The notes below the pieces were generated by a model. The model was given only the letters and a program-made list of their open reading frames with translations, had not been told where the DNA came from and searched no databases. Position numbers and translations under genes: made by a program. DNA of 64,000 bases, taken from Pseudophaeobacter sp965641885. Its GTDB lineage: Bacteria > Pseudomonadota > Alphaproteobacteria > Rhodobacterales > Rhodobacteraceae. Below are positions 17,446-25,502 of this stretch, piece after piece; position 1 is the first letter of the stretch; the number at the start of each line of letters is the position of its first letter. The DNA is taken from contig OZ282574.1 in assembly GCA_965641885.1 (NCBI GenBank), forward strand, positions 372,001 to 436,000, in the 5' to 3' direction.

Positions 17446-17982
17446 TTAGGTCTTGGGTTTGCCGCCGGGCAAAAACCGCACCAGTTTGGCGCCGAGCTTT
17501 AGCACTGCCAGATGGACCGAGCGCGGCAGGCGGGAGAAGTCGACATACCAGTCGTCAAACATCCGCATCACCCGCAGGGTTTCACCCATACGCTCCTTGA
17601 TCGCCTTAGGGGTCTGATCCGTCTCGGCCTCCTGCATCACCTCTTCAAGCGCGCGCAGGGTGGGGGCAAACTCGCGCTCACGGCGGGCGGCGATCACTGT
17701 ATCAACCAGATCAAACATATCGCGGATCGAGGTGAAATGATCACGCCGGTCGCCCAGCTGGCGGGAGGCCTTGACCAGCCCGTGCGACTGCAACTCCTTT
17801 AGCCCGTTGGAAACATTCGAGCGCGCCAGGGTCAGTGCCTCGCATATTTCGTCCGCGGTCATCGCATCCGGTGAGATATGCAGCAGGGCATGGATCTGCG
17901 CGACAGACCGGTTCACCCCCCATTTAGAGCCCATCTCGCCCCAGTGGAGAATGAAGTTCATCATGGCGGGGGTAAGTTTCAT
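17446..17982 (-). CDS. GbsR/MarR family transcriptional regulator
   Basis: A 178-residue winged-helix regulator. The N-terminal helix-turn-helix contains ADEICEALTLARSNVSNGLKEL with the recognition helix at about 48-65, followed by GDRRDHFTSI, a wing typical of the GbsR subgroup of MarR. The C-terminal half is helical and would dimerise. ATG 17982 follows AAGGA by seven bases; an upstream in-frame extension is hydrophobic and lies over the operator. A perfect 18-bp inverted repeat overlaps its likely -10 region, which suggests autorepression. The adjacent desaturase is the obvious target. Confidence 0.85.
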   Translation of the reverse strand: MKLTPAMMNFILHWGEMGSKWGVNRSVAQIHALLHISPDAMTADEICEALTLARSNVSNGLKELQSHGLVKASRQLGDRRDHFTSIRDMFDLVDTVIAARREREFAPTLRALEEVMQEAETDQTPKAIKERMGETLRVMRMFDDWYVDFSRLPRSVHLAVLKLGAKLVRFLPGGKPKT

Positions 17983-17997
17983 CTCAATATCCTTAAA

Positions 17998-18039
17998 TTT
18001 CTGTAATAACAGAAAATACAAAAATATGAGTCGCGTCAA
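17998..18039 (-). promoter_or_regulatory. Promoter and palindromic operator of the regulator-desaturase unit
   Basis: TTTCTGT-AATA-ACAGAAA at 17998-18015 is a perfect 7+4+7 inverted repeat. On the minus strand a candidate promoter has -35 TTGACG (18039-18034) and -10 TATTTT (18018-18013), 15 bases apart, so the palindrome covers the -10 and start region. It ends 15 bases before the regulator ATG. Binding by the encoded GbsR-type protein is inferred. Confidence 0.6.
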
Positions 18040-18108
18040 GCAATTTCCCCTTGCCTAAATCACGCTTCACAGGTCAAAAACGTGGCATTTACAATCAGGG
18101 AGTGCGAA

Positions 18109-18366
18109 ATGCGAGATTTTTTTATTGGTCTGTTTGACAAACTAGTTGGAGTTATTGTGATCTTGTTGTGCCTTGCCGTATTGGCCGGCACAGCTGCGGC
18201 CTTTGTTGCCCCTGCACCTAACGGCGGCCTGTTCCCGGCACTGGCCGTTCTTGTCGCAGGCTCTATCTACGCTATTATGATGGGAGGGATGATGTATCTC
18301 TTCCTTGGGGTCTATCACAACACCAAGCGCACAGCTGAAGCCACCGAAGAACTGGCACGGCGCTGA
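18109..18366 (+). CDS. Small two-helix membrane protein, unknown function
   Basis: An 85-residue protein with two clear transmembrane helices (VIVILLCLAVLAGTAAAF, residues about 14-31, and LFPALAVLVAGSIYAIMMGGMMYLFLGV, about 39-66) and a polar C-terminus. The ATG at 18109 follows AGGGAG; an in-frame GTG lies nine codons earlier. It is divergent from the GbsR-type regulator and the operator palindrome lies about 95 bases upstream, so co-regulation is possible but unproven. I recognise it only as a conserved roseobacter hypothetical. Confidence 0.7.
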   Translation: MRDFFIGLFDKLVGVIVILLCLAVLAGTAAAFVAPAPNGGLFPALAVLVAGSIYAIMMGGMMYLFLGVYHNTKRTAEATEELARR

Positions 18367-18385
18367 TCGCCACAGGTCTGGAGTT

Positions 18386-18416
18386 AAAAGCCGGCGAGGC
18401 CAAAAGGCTCCGCCGG
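18386..18416 (-). terminator. Hairpin between convergent genes
   Basis: CCGGCG (18391-18396) pairs with CGCCGG (18411-18416) with further GCC/GGC pairing inside. On the minus strand it is followed by TTTT, fitting termination of the YHS gene transcript; it may act in both directions for the two convergent genes. Confidence 0.5.
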
Positions 18417-18459
18417 TCTGAATGTTATGGCTTCCAGAGGCGTAAAAAATCCCGGGGGT

Positions 18460-18933
18460 TTACTGCTGCAGATCGGCGGGCTCAACATCTGCGATGTCTT
18501 CCCAGTTGGTGTCAGCACTTTGCACAAAGCCCGGAATGTCGCCTTCCCAGCGGGCCTGAATGTCCTGCGACAGGTTCAGATACAGCTGGTTGTCGACGAT
18601 TTTCCAATAGGTTGGATCGCCGTCGAATTTAAAGCCCATAGCGGCGCCAAAGGCACAATAGCCGCCATAGGCCGGCAGATAGGCTTCTGGGTTGGCCTCA
18701 AACTGGGCTTTGTTCTCTTCCGAAGAAAAACGGTAGGTCGCGTCATTAAAAAGTGTTGTGATTTTATAGCTGCCCTTTGCGGGGGCGCCGTCGGTGAAAT
18801 AGGCGACGGGGTCATAGCCCTGCAGGGCAAGGCCGGTAGAGGAGGCGTTGAGCTCTACGCCTGCAGACAGAGCTGAGGTCGCCATGGCAGTCGCCAGCGC
18901 CAGGCCGCCAAGCAGTGATTTGAATGTGTTCAT
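18460..18933 (-). CDS. Secreted YHS-domain protein
   Basis: A 157-residue protein with an N-terminal signal peptide (SLLGGLALATAMATSALSAG) and a YHS-like domain at about residues 35-95: LQGYDPVAYF, Y-x-F-SSEENKAQFEANPEAYLPAYGGYCAFG. This is the usual periplasmic YHS pattern, often linked to metal binding through the Cys and conserved Tyr/His positions; here the central YHS triplet reads differently but the flanking pattern is intact. Function in roseobacters is unknown. The start at 18933 has AGGAAAG upstream. Confidence 0.85.
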   Translation of the reverse strand: MNTFKSLLGGLALATAMATSALSAGVELNASSTGLALQGYDPVAYFTDGAPAKGSYKITTLFNDATYRFSSEENKAQFEANPEAYLPAYGGYCAFGAAMGFKFDGDPTYWKIVDNQLYLNLSQDIQARWEGDIPGFVQSADTNWEDIADVEPADLQQ

Positions 18934-19220
18934 GGATCTTTCCTTTCAATCCCGGGCCAGAGGGCTGTGATGCGGTCTGACCGTGTCTTCACCTTAGTCC
19001 GTGCGCCCCGATTGGGGTGTCACAGCACCGATGTGGCGGCTGCAGCGATCACGTTCAAACCAACTGTTTTTGAATGCGCGCCTGCCCATAGGGGCTGTGC
19101 GCAGATACGCAGGTCGCAGCGATCACATTGTGAAGAGCACCAGAAATGACCTGACAGAAATCACCTGACAGATAGCGCGCAACGGGCCACACTGCGGATA
19201 GTCTAAAGGAGGATGGTTCG

Positions 19221-19580
19221 ATGGATGCATATGTGTCGCGACGCGGTCTGCGCGCTGGGATAGCTGCGGCGGTGATTGGCCTGTCATGTATGGCGGGTGC
19301 TGCTCATGCCCAAAGCGTCGCGGGAAGCTATCATGCCGAGGGGCGCAACCCGGATGGCAGCCGCTACAGTGGTTCGGTCCAGATCCGCGATAGTGAGGGA
19401 AATCTTGTGGTGCAATGGCAGGTCGGCGATCAGGCCTATTCCGGCACCGGGACGCGCAATGGCGATGTTATCTGGGTGAACTGGGGCGACAGATATCCGG
19501 TGGTCTATGTGCGTATGCCCAGCGGTGAGCTGCACGGAACCTGGGCAAATGGCAAGGCTCTGGAGCGGCTTATTCCCTGA
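19221..19580 (+). CDS. Small secreted protein, unknown function
   Basis: A 119-residue protein with a twin-basic N-terminus and signal peptide cleaved after AHA-Q (residue about 30). The mature part is about 88 residues, rich in Gly, Ser, Tyr and Trp, with repeated short beta-strand pattern (GSYHAEGRNPDGSRYSGSV; VWVNWGD; LHGTWANG). It probably forms a small beta-barrel or sandwich. The ribosome-binding site AAAGGAGGA is very strong. A degenerate 13-bp tandem repeat lies just after its stop. Confidence 0.75.
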   Translation: MDAYVSRRGLRAGIAAAVIGLSCMAGAAHAQSVAGSYHAEGRNPDGSRYSGSVQIRDSEGNLVVQWQVGDQAYSGTGTRNGDVIWVNWGDRYPVVYVRMPSGELHGTWANGKALERLIP

Positions 19581-19624
19581 GCGCGGCCCGCACCCGCTGT
19601 CTACGCCCGCCGCCCATGCTTGCC

Positions 19625-19676
19625 GCCCGTGTCCGCTGCCCGTGTCCGCTACCCATGCCCGATGTTCACGTCCGGT
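19625..19676 (+). repeat. 13-bp tandem repeat
   Basis: Two exact copies of GCCCGTGTCCGCT (19625-19637 and 19638-19650) are followed by two degenerate copies (ACCCATGCCCGAT and GTTCACGTCCGGT). It occupies the gap between the convergent secreted-protein gene and plsY. Confidence 0.65.
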
Positions 19677-19687
19677 GGTGCGGCCTG

Positions 19688-20293
19688 CTATTTTTGGCCG
19701 ATCCGCGGCTCTGTTCCTGCCCGCAAGCGGCTGATATTGGCCGCGTGACGCCAAAACACGATGGTTGCCAGCACAATGGCCAGCGCAATGCTTGCCGGAT
19801 AGCCTAACAAATAGGCCCAAATTGGTGCCGCAAAGGCAGAGACAAGGGCGCCCATTGAAGAAATCCGGCTTACAGCTGCGGCTGCGATCCAGCTCAGGCA
19901 GCAGGCAATGCCCACGGGCCAGGCCAGCGCCAGCATCAGCCCCAGAAAGGTGGCGACACCCTTGCCGCCCTTGAACTGCAGCCAGACCGGAAAGCAATGC
20001 CCCAAAAAGGCCATGAGCCCCGCCAGTTGCGCCGCGTCATCGCCGGCCAGAAAACGGGCCAGCAGCACCGCCGCCGCGCCCTTACCGCCATCCAGGATCA
20101 ATGTCGCGGCCGCGGCGGCCTTGTTGCCTGTGCGCAGCACGTTGGTGGTGCCGATATTGCCCGAGCCAATCTCGCGCAGATTGCCCAGCCCCATGGCGCG
20201 GGTCAGCACCAGGCCAAAGGGGATCGAGCCCAGCAGATAGCCAATCACGGCCCAGAGCATCAGAACGGCAAGGGAGCTTTCAATCAGGGGCAT
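19688..20293 (-). CDS. plsY: Glycerol-3-phosphate acyltransferase (PlsY)
   Basis: A 201-residue inner-membrane acyltransferase using acyl-phosphate to acylate glycerol 3-phosphate, the first step of phospholipid synthesis. Family motifs: GYLLGSIPFGL near the N-terminus; GSGNIGTTNVLRTGNK; DGGKGAAAVLLA; and FKGGKGVATFLG (the three conserved glycine-rich loops). About five hydrophobic helices. The start overlaps the stop of the dihydroorotase-like gene upstream by one base (TGATG), placing it last in the five-gene pyrB operon. Confidence 0.96.
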   Translation of the reverse strand: MPLIESSLAVLMLWAVIGYLLGSIPFGLVLTRAMGLGNLREIGSGNIGTTNVLRTGNKAAAAATLILDGGKGAAAVLLARFLAGDDAAQLAGLMAFLGHCFPVWLQFKGGKGVATFLGLMLALAWPVGIACCLSWIAAAAVSRISSMGALVSAFAAPIWAYLLGYPASIALAIVLATIVFWRHAANISRLRAGTEPRIGQK

Positions 20294-21603
20294 CAGTCTC
20301 TCCGAAACACCGGCGCACCGGTTACATAGGTTGCCAGCACCCGGCCTTGCATGCGGGCGCCGTCATAGGGGGTATTTTGCGATTTTGACTTCAGCTGAAA
20401 CCGGTCCATCACAAAGGGCATGTCGGGATCAAACAGCACCAGATCCGCAGGCGCTCCGGCGCTCAGACGGCCAGCCGCAAGGCCCAGCCGTTTTGCCGGG
20501 TTCAGCGACATCGCACGAAACAGGGTTGGCAGATCCAGCAGCTCCGCATGATAGAGCCGCATTGCAGCCGGCAGCAGAGTTTCCAGCGCCACAGCACCAG
20601 GGGCGGCCTCTTCAAAGGGCAGGCGCTTGCTCTCTTCATCTTGTGGTGTGTGCATTGACGAGATCGTGTCGATCAGCCCGCTGCGCACGGCCTCTGCGAC
20701 TGCCAGACGGTCGTCTTCGGACCGCAGTGGCGGCTTTACCTTGAAAAAGGTGCGGTAGTCAGCCACGTCCAGCTCGTTCAGGGTCAGGTGGTGGATTGAG
20801 GTGCCCGCTGTGATGTCCAACCCGTTTGCCTTGGCACGTTCCAGTGCGGGCAGGGCGCGCGCCGTGGTGATCTGGTCCGCGTGATACTTTGCGCCGGTCA
20901 TCTCCAGCAGGGCGATATCGCGGTCCAGTCCCATGCGTTCGGCCATAGGCGACACAGCTGGCAGACCCCGTAGCGCGGCAAACTTGCTCGAGGTGGCGGC
21001 AGCCCCTGCGCTCAGGATGGGCTCTTGCGGATGCGCAATCACCAGTGCACCACAGCTGCGGGCATAGGTCAGAGCACGAGAGAACACCTTGGTGTTGCTG
21101 ACCACATGGTCGCAGTCGGAAAAGGCCACAGCCCCGGCATCCATGAGAAAGCCGATCTCGGTCATCTCGCGGCCTTCGCGGCCCTTGGTCAGGGCGGCCA
21201 TCGGCAACACATGCACCGGCGCGTCGGCCTGGGCGCGGCGGGTGACAAATTCCAGTATTTCCGGGCTGTCGATGGTGGGCGTGGTGTCGGGGCGGGTGAC
21301 GATTGTGGTCACGCCACCGGCCGCCGCCGCCAGCCCGGCGGTCTTATAGCTTTCCTTGTGGCGCTCGCCGGGCTCACAGACCTTGACGCCAATGTCGACA
21401 ATACCGGGGGCGAGGCATTTGCCTGCGCAGTCGATGATCTCTGCGCTGTCGGCATCAATGTTTCGCTCGCGAAACAGTTGCCCTGCCTCCGTACCCTCGG
21501 GCAGGATTTCGGCAATCACACCGTCCTGAACCAGCAGGGCCCCCAGACTGTCGGTGCCTGCTTCGGGATCAATCAGGCGGGCGTTGGTAAAAAGAAGGGT
21601 CAT
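20293..21603 (-). CDS. Dihydroorotase-like protein, probably non-catalytic
   Basis: A 436-residue amidohydrolase-fold protein clearly related to type I dihydroorotase (APGIVDIGVKVCEPGERHKE; AAAAGGVTTIVTRPDT; LPMAALTKGREGREMTEIG). The metal-binding motif, normally D-x-H-x-H-x-REPG, reads DIGVKVCEPG, so both histidines are missing. The catalytic segment, normally DHAPH, reads SMHTPQD. Such copies beside pyrB act in other bacteria as structural partners of aspartate carbamoyltransferase (PyrC', PyrX), and a true pyrC is expected elsewhere. It overlaps both neighbours (4 bases upstream, 1 base downstream). Loss of activity is inference from motif loss. Confidence 0.85.
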   Translation of the reverse strand: MTLLFTNARLIDPEAGTDSLGALLVQDGVIAEILPEGTEAGQLFRERNIDADSAEIIDCAGKCLAPGIVDIGVKVCEPGERHKESYKTAGLAAAAGGVTTIVTRPDTTPTIDSPEILEFVTRRAQADAPVHVLPMAALTKGREGREMTEIGFLMDAGAVAFSDCDHVVSNTKVFSRALTYARSCGALVIAHPQEPILSAGAAATSSKFAALRGLPAVSPMAERMGLDRDIALLEMTGAKYHADQITTARALPALERAKANGLDITAGTSIHHLTLNELDVADYRTFFKVKPPLRSEDDRLAVAEAVRSGLIDTISSMHTPQDEESKRLPFEEAAPGAVALETLLPAAMRLYHAELLDLPTLFRAMSLNPAKRLGLAAGRLSAGAPADLVLFDPDMPFVMDRFQLKSKSQNTPYDGARMQGRVLATYVTGAPVFRRD

Positions 21604-21995
21604 GCAACGGGCCTTTCGATGGCGTGCTCCAGGGCAGCGACGGTGGTGCCGGGCGAGGATTGGTATTTGATCAGATGCTTGTCGCCGGTCTTGGTGATCA
21701 CCTGAACATAGCTGCCCATGGTTTTCACTTTTTCGATCAGGGCCAGCGGCACCCGGCGTTCACCGGGACCGCTTAGCACTCCGTCTTCTATGCGCCAGAC
21801 CACAGCCATCTCTTCGCTCATCATGTACCAGCCGCGCAGGGCGATCGCGCCCAGCCCGCCAAAGGCTCCGGTCCAGACATGCGGATTTCCCAGGGCCCAC
21901 AGGATCACCATGCCGGCTATCATGGCAATGGCCGCCATCCAGGCATGGGCGGTGATATAGGCGCTGCGGTTGGGGGTGAATTCGATCACGGACAT
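21600..21995 (-). CDS. PH-like membrane protein, unknown function
   Basis: A 131-residue protein with two closely spaced N-terminal transmembrane helices (AWMAAIAMIAGMVILWALG and VWTGAFGGLGAIALRGW) followed by a compact beta-rich domain (VWRIEDGVLSGPGERRVPLALIEKV...) resembling bacterial PH-like (bPH) domains. It overlaps the following dihydroorotase-like gene by four bases and starts one base after the preceding gene stop. The location inside the pyrB operon is the only functional hint. Confidence 0.7.
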   Translation of the reverse strand: MSVIEFTPNRSAYITAHAWMAAIAMIAGMVILWALGNPHVWTGAFGGLGAIALRGWYMMSEEMAVVWRIEDGVLSGPGERRVPLALIEKVKTMGSYVQVITKTGDKHLIKYQSSPGTTVAALEHAIERPVA

Positions 21996-21996
21996 T

Positions 21997-22548
21997 TCAG
22001 GTTACCAATACATATAAAATCAGCGCGACAAGACACATCACCACGGCAAAAAGGCTGGCACCAATCCGTCGCGCCTGGGCGCGCGCAACACGCGGCGGCG
22101 TCTTGGCCCCGGAATAGAGCCTGCTGCTGTCAGTCTCGGCCATTGCAGGTGCACTCCAGTTGATCGGTTTTTCGCCATAGCTGGCCACAAGCGAGATCTG
22201 ACGGGCCGGGGTCAGGCGCATCGCGGCGCCCGCAAAGGCGCGTGAGCGCAGCAGCATCACATGGCCGCTGATCGCCGCCAGAGCCGCCCGGTCCGGCGCC
22301 ACTTCGTCCTCTGGAATGCCGCAGCCCTGGATCAGGTATCCTGCAAGACCCAGCTCTTCCAGATCCGAGACCGGAAAGATCTCAACATGTTCAAGATCGA
22401 TATGGTCAATCCCCAGAACCTGCGCCAAGGCACCGGGCTCACGCAAAAACCGCGCCTGTTCCGGCGGCATGTCCAGATCAAAGACCCGGATCACGCTGCG
22501 CTCAGCTTTTGGTATGGGGATGACGCCCGCTATGGTACCAGCCTGCAT
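21997..22548 (-). CDS. Tail-anchored protein in the pyrB operon, unknown function
   Basis: A 183-residue protein that is soluble for about 160 residues and ends in a single C-terminal transmembrane helix (LFAVVMCLVALILYVLVT) preceded by a basic patch (RVARAQARRIG). The N-terminal part (VIRVFDLDMPPEQARFL...) shows no motif I recognise. It starts four bases after pyrB and is followed one base later by the PH-like gene. A C-terminal anchor implies post-translational insertion with the domain facing the cytoplasm. Confidence 0.68.
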   Translation of the reverse strand: MQAGTIAGVIPIPKAERSVIRVFDLDMPPEQARFLREPGALAQVLGIDHIDLEHVEIFPVSDLEELGLAGYLIQGCGIPEDEVAPDRAALAAISGHVMLLRSRAFAGAAMRLTPARQISLVASYGEKPINWSAPAMAETDSSRLYSGAKTPPRVARAQARRIGASLFAVVMCLVALILYVLVT

Positions 22549-22552
22549 CGGA

Positions 22553-23593
22553 TCAGCCTGCTGCCTCTGCCGCGTCCGCGCGGCTTTTGCGCAGGTTCTG
22601 CGCTAATAGATCCATGACCGCCATGCGCACCGCCACACCCATCTCGACCTGCTCCTGAATGACCGAGCGGTTGATGTCGTCGGCCAGGGTGCCGTCGATC
22701 TCGACACCGCGATTCATCGGTCCCGGATGCATCACAATGGCGTCGGGCTTGGCCAGCGCCAGCTTGTCAGCGTCCAGCCCGTAGCGGTGATAGTATTCGC
22801 GTTCCGACGGGATAAAGCCGCCATCCATGCGCTCTTTTTGCAGGCGCAGCATCATCACCACATCAACGTCTTTCAACCCTTCGCGCATGTCATCATAGAT
22901 CTCGGCGCCAAACTCGGCAAACTGGCTGGGCACCAGCGTGGGGGGGCCAATCAGGCGGATGCGGTTCTCCATCTTGCCCAGCAGGATCAGGTTCGAGCGC
23001 GCCACACGTGAATGGGCCACGTCGCCACAGATGGCGATATTCAACCGGTGCAGACGCCCCTTGGCGCGGCGGATGGTCAGCGCATCGAGCAGGGCCTGGG
23101 TGGGATGTTCGTGCCGGCCGTCGCCCGCGTTCAGCACCGCACAGTTCACCTTTTGCGCCAGCAGATCCACGGCACCGGAATGTGGGTGGCGCACCACCAG
23201 CAGATCCGGGTGCATGGCGTTCAGCGTCATCGCCGTATCAATCAGGGTCTCGCCCTTTTTGATCGAGGAGGCCTGCATGGCCATGTTCATCACGTCCGCC
23301 CCCAGCCGCTTGCCGGCAATCTCAAAGCTCGCCTGAGTGCGGGTGGAATTCTCAAAGAACATGTTGATCTGGGTAAGGCCCGCCAAGGCGTCCGAGTGTT
23401 TCTCGGGGCGGCGGTTCAGATCGGCATAGCTGTCGGCCAGGTCCAGAATCGCGGTGATCTCATGTGGCTTTAGAGGCTCGATGCCCAAAAGATGGCGATG
23501 GCTGAAGGGCTGCGCTGCCAAAGATGCGGACTGAGGGGCAGATTGGGACGCAGGCTGAGGCGCAGACTGGGATGCTGATTTGGGCGACGACAT
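22553..23593 (-). CDS. pyrB: Aspartate carbamoyltransferase catalytic subunit
   Basis: A 346-residue enzyme joining carbamoyl phosphate and L-aspartate, the first committed step of pyrimidine synthesis. Carbamoyl phosphate motif FENSTRTQ (the STRT loop) is at about 79-86; GDGRHEHPTQ (HPTQ) and VMHPGPMNRG are present. The first 28 residues are a Ser/Ala/Gln/Pro low-complexity extension with short repeats of SAPQ. It is the first gene of an operon with two unknown membrane proteins, a dihydroorotase-like gene and plsY. Confidence 0.96.
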   Translation of the reverse strand: MSSPKSASQSAPQPASQSAPQSASLAAQPFSHRHLLGIEPLKPHEITAILDLADSYADLNRRPEKHSDALAGLTQINMFFENSTRTQASFEIAGKRLGADVMNMAMQASSIKKGETLIDTAMTLNAMHPDLLVVRHPHSGAVDLLAQKVNCAVLNAGDGRHEHPTQALLDALTIRRAKGRLHRLNIAICGDVAHSRVARSNLILLGKMENRIRLIGPPTLVPSQFAEFGAEIYDDMREGLKDVDVVMMLRLQKERMDGGFIPSEREYYHRYGLDADKLALAKPDAIVMHPGPMNRGVEIDGTLADDINRSVIQEQVEMGVAVRMAVMDLLAQNLRKSRADAAEAAG

Positions 23594-23862
23594 GGGGACA
23601 AGCTCCGCTCTGTTTGACAGACCTTATAGGCAGCATGCGGGCAGCGGGCAAGGCAGGCGCAAGGCTTTGGTCCGGGGTCTTGGGGTCTGGGCTTTGGGGG
23701 CAGCTTTTTGCCGGGCTGATGCCCTGTTTGTGCTCTGTTGGTGCCCTGTTGGTACAGGATGACACCCTGTTGGTGCCCAGCAAAAAGCCAGTAAAAAGCC
23801 CTGTGATAACATGCATCAATTAGAGGTGTTCCGCTCGACCGCGTGGCGGGGTAGTTTGGCGC

Positions 23863-24639
23863 ATGGAATCGGCATTGGATTATTGGAGCGCCAAAGCGCT
23901 GTTGGAGTGGCAGGTAGAGCTTGGCGCCACAGAGACCCTGTGCGAGACGCCGATCAACCGCTATGAGCTGGCCCCGCCAGCCCCAAAGGTGGTCGAGAGC
24001 TCCAAGCCTGGCATGGCCCCGCCAGTGCCGCCAAAGCCAAAACCAGTGGATCCGGTTGCAGAGGCGCGCAAGCAGGCCAAATCGGCGGCGGAGCTGCCGT
24101 CACTGCGGGCAGCCCTGGCTGATTTTCGCCATTGTGATTTGAAAATGGGCGCGCGTAATCTGGTGTTCAGCGATGGCCAGCCCGGGGCGCGGGTGATGGT
24201 GATTGGTGAGGCGCCGGGGCGCGAAGAAGATCAGCAGGGAAAGCCCTTTGTCGGGCCCGCAGGCCAGATGCTGGACCGAATGCTGGCAGCGATTGACCTT
24301 AGCCGCGACAAGAACGTCTATCTCACCAATGTGCTGCCCTGGCGGCCGCAACAAAACCGTGACCCGCTGCCCGAGGAAGTCGCGATGATGGTGCCTTTTC
24401 TTGAGCGCCATGTGGAGCTGGCCCAGCCCGATTTTCTGGTCCTTATGGGCAATGTCAGCTGTCAGGCCGTGCTGGGCAAAACCGGCATTTCACGATTGCG
24501 CGGACAGTGGGGGCAGGCCTGGGGCAAGCCGGTGCTGCCGATGTTCCACCCAGCCTACCTGCTGCGCCAACCGGCGCACAAACGCGCTGCCTGGGCTGAT
24601 CTTCTGGAGCTCAAGGCGCGGCTTGGAGCTCCGAACTGA
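23863..24639 (+). CDS. Uracil-DNA glycosylase, family 4-like without Fe-S ligands
   Basis: A 258-residue DNA repair glycosylase. The N-terminal 75 residues are Pro/Lys-rich and likely disordered. The UDG domain has GEAPGREED (motif A), KPFVGPAGQMLDRML, and HPAYLLR (motif C). Family 4 enzymes normally carry four Cys for a 4Fe-4S cluster; here the KCRP position reads PWRP and the next Cys position is Met, leaving only one matching Cys (RHCDLK). This variant is common in alphaproteobacteria and is expected to lack the cluster. It should remove uracil from DNA. Confidence 0.88.
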   Translation: MESALDYWSAKALLEWQVELGATETLCETPINRYELAPPAPKVVESSKPGMAPPVPPKPKPVDPVAEARKQAKSAAELPSLRAALADFRHCDLKMGARNLVFSDGQPGARVMVIGEAPGREEDQQGKPFVGPAGQMLDRMLAAIDLSRDKNVYLTNVLPWRPQQNRDPLPEEVAMMVPFLERHVELAQPDFLVLMGNVSCQAVLGKTGISRLRGQWGQAWGKPVLPMFHPAYLLRQPAHKRAAWADLLELKARLGAPN

Positions 24640-24759
24640 AGGGCTTTTTTCCTGAAAACTCTGCGGTTCCCGGCCAGGCTCTCTGGGCTGGTTTTTGGCT
24701 GAAATATTTGCGGTCCTTGCCACAAGGCCCGCGCTTTTGCAAAAGACATGAGGTCTCCT

Positions 24760-25302
24760 ATGTCACGTATCGACGAAACCCTGGAATTCATCCCGGTCCG
24801 CATTGCGGTGCTCACGGTCTCGGATAGTCGCAGCCTGGCCGAGGACCGCTCAGGTCAGGTGCTGGTGGACCGGCTGCTGGCGGCCGGGCACAGCCTGGCG
24901 GATCGCAAGATCATGCCGGATGAACGCTCCGAGATCGCCGATCAGCTGCGCGCCTGGGTGGCGGATGCGGCGGTTGACGTGGTGATTTCAACCGGGGGCA
25001 CCGGGCTGACCGGACGCGATGTCTCGGTCGAGGCGCACCGCGATGTTTATGAAAAAGAGATCGAGGCCTTTGGCACCGTCTTTACGATCGTTTCGATGAA
25101 AAAGATCGGCACCTCAGCAGTGCAGTCGCGCGCCACGGGCGGCGTTGCCGGCGGCACCTATCTGTTTGCGCTGCCCGGCAGCCCCGGTGCCTGCAAGGAC
25201 GGTTGGGATGAAATTCTGGCCTTTCAGCTGGATTACCGCCACCGGCCCTGCAATTTTGTGGAAATAATGCCGCGTTTGACGGAAACACAGCGACGGAAGT
25301 GA
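24760..25302 (+). CDS. moaB: Molybdenum cofactor biosynthesis protein B
   Basis: A 180-residue MoaB/MogA-family protein that binds molybdopterin and is thought to adenylylate it before metal insertion. Motifs: LTVSDSRSLAEDRSG near residue 23, the molybdopterin-binding STGGTGLTGRD at about 78-88, and ALPGSPGACKDGW near the C-terminus. The ATG at 24760 follows GAGGT; an in-frame ATG four codons earlier is less well placed. It stands apart from the other molybdenum cofactor genes in the window. Confidence 0.93.
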   Translation: MSRIDETLEFIPVRIAVLTVSDSRSLAEDRSGQVLVDRLLAAGHSLADRKIMPDERSEIADQLRAWVADAAVDVVISTGGTGLTGRDVSVEAHRDVYEKEIEAFGTVFTIVSMKKIGTSAVQSRATGGVAGGTYLFALPGSPGACKDGWDEILAFQLDYRHRPCNFVEIMPRLTETQRRK

Positions 25303-25398
25303 TCTCGTTACACGTAGAATACGTAAAGATGAAGACTATGTTCAATGATACCTGCCAGATAGGTCGGTCTAGATAGGGCAGCCCATACAAGGCAGCAT

Positions 25399-25412
25399 TG
25401 ACCACTGGGTCA
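25399..25412 (+). promoter_or_regulatory. Palindrome upstream of the RND operon
   Basis: TGACC-ACTG-GGTCA is a perfect 5+4+5 inverted repeat about 90 bases before the adaptor ATG, and its left end overlaps a -35-like TTGACC. It could be an operator for an efflux regulator, but no regulator gene is adjacent. A half-site-like CGGTCTA lies further upstream near 25365. Confidence 0.35.
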
Positions 25413-25502
25413 TTTTACTGCGGCGCGCGTCAGATGGTCTGATGGGTGGCACGATATTGATAAGGTAGCGCGGGGTTTCCCGGCCACCAAAGGGAATACA
25501 AC

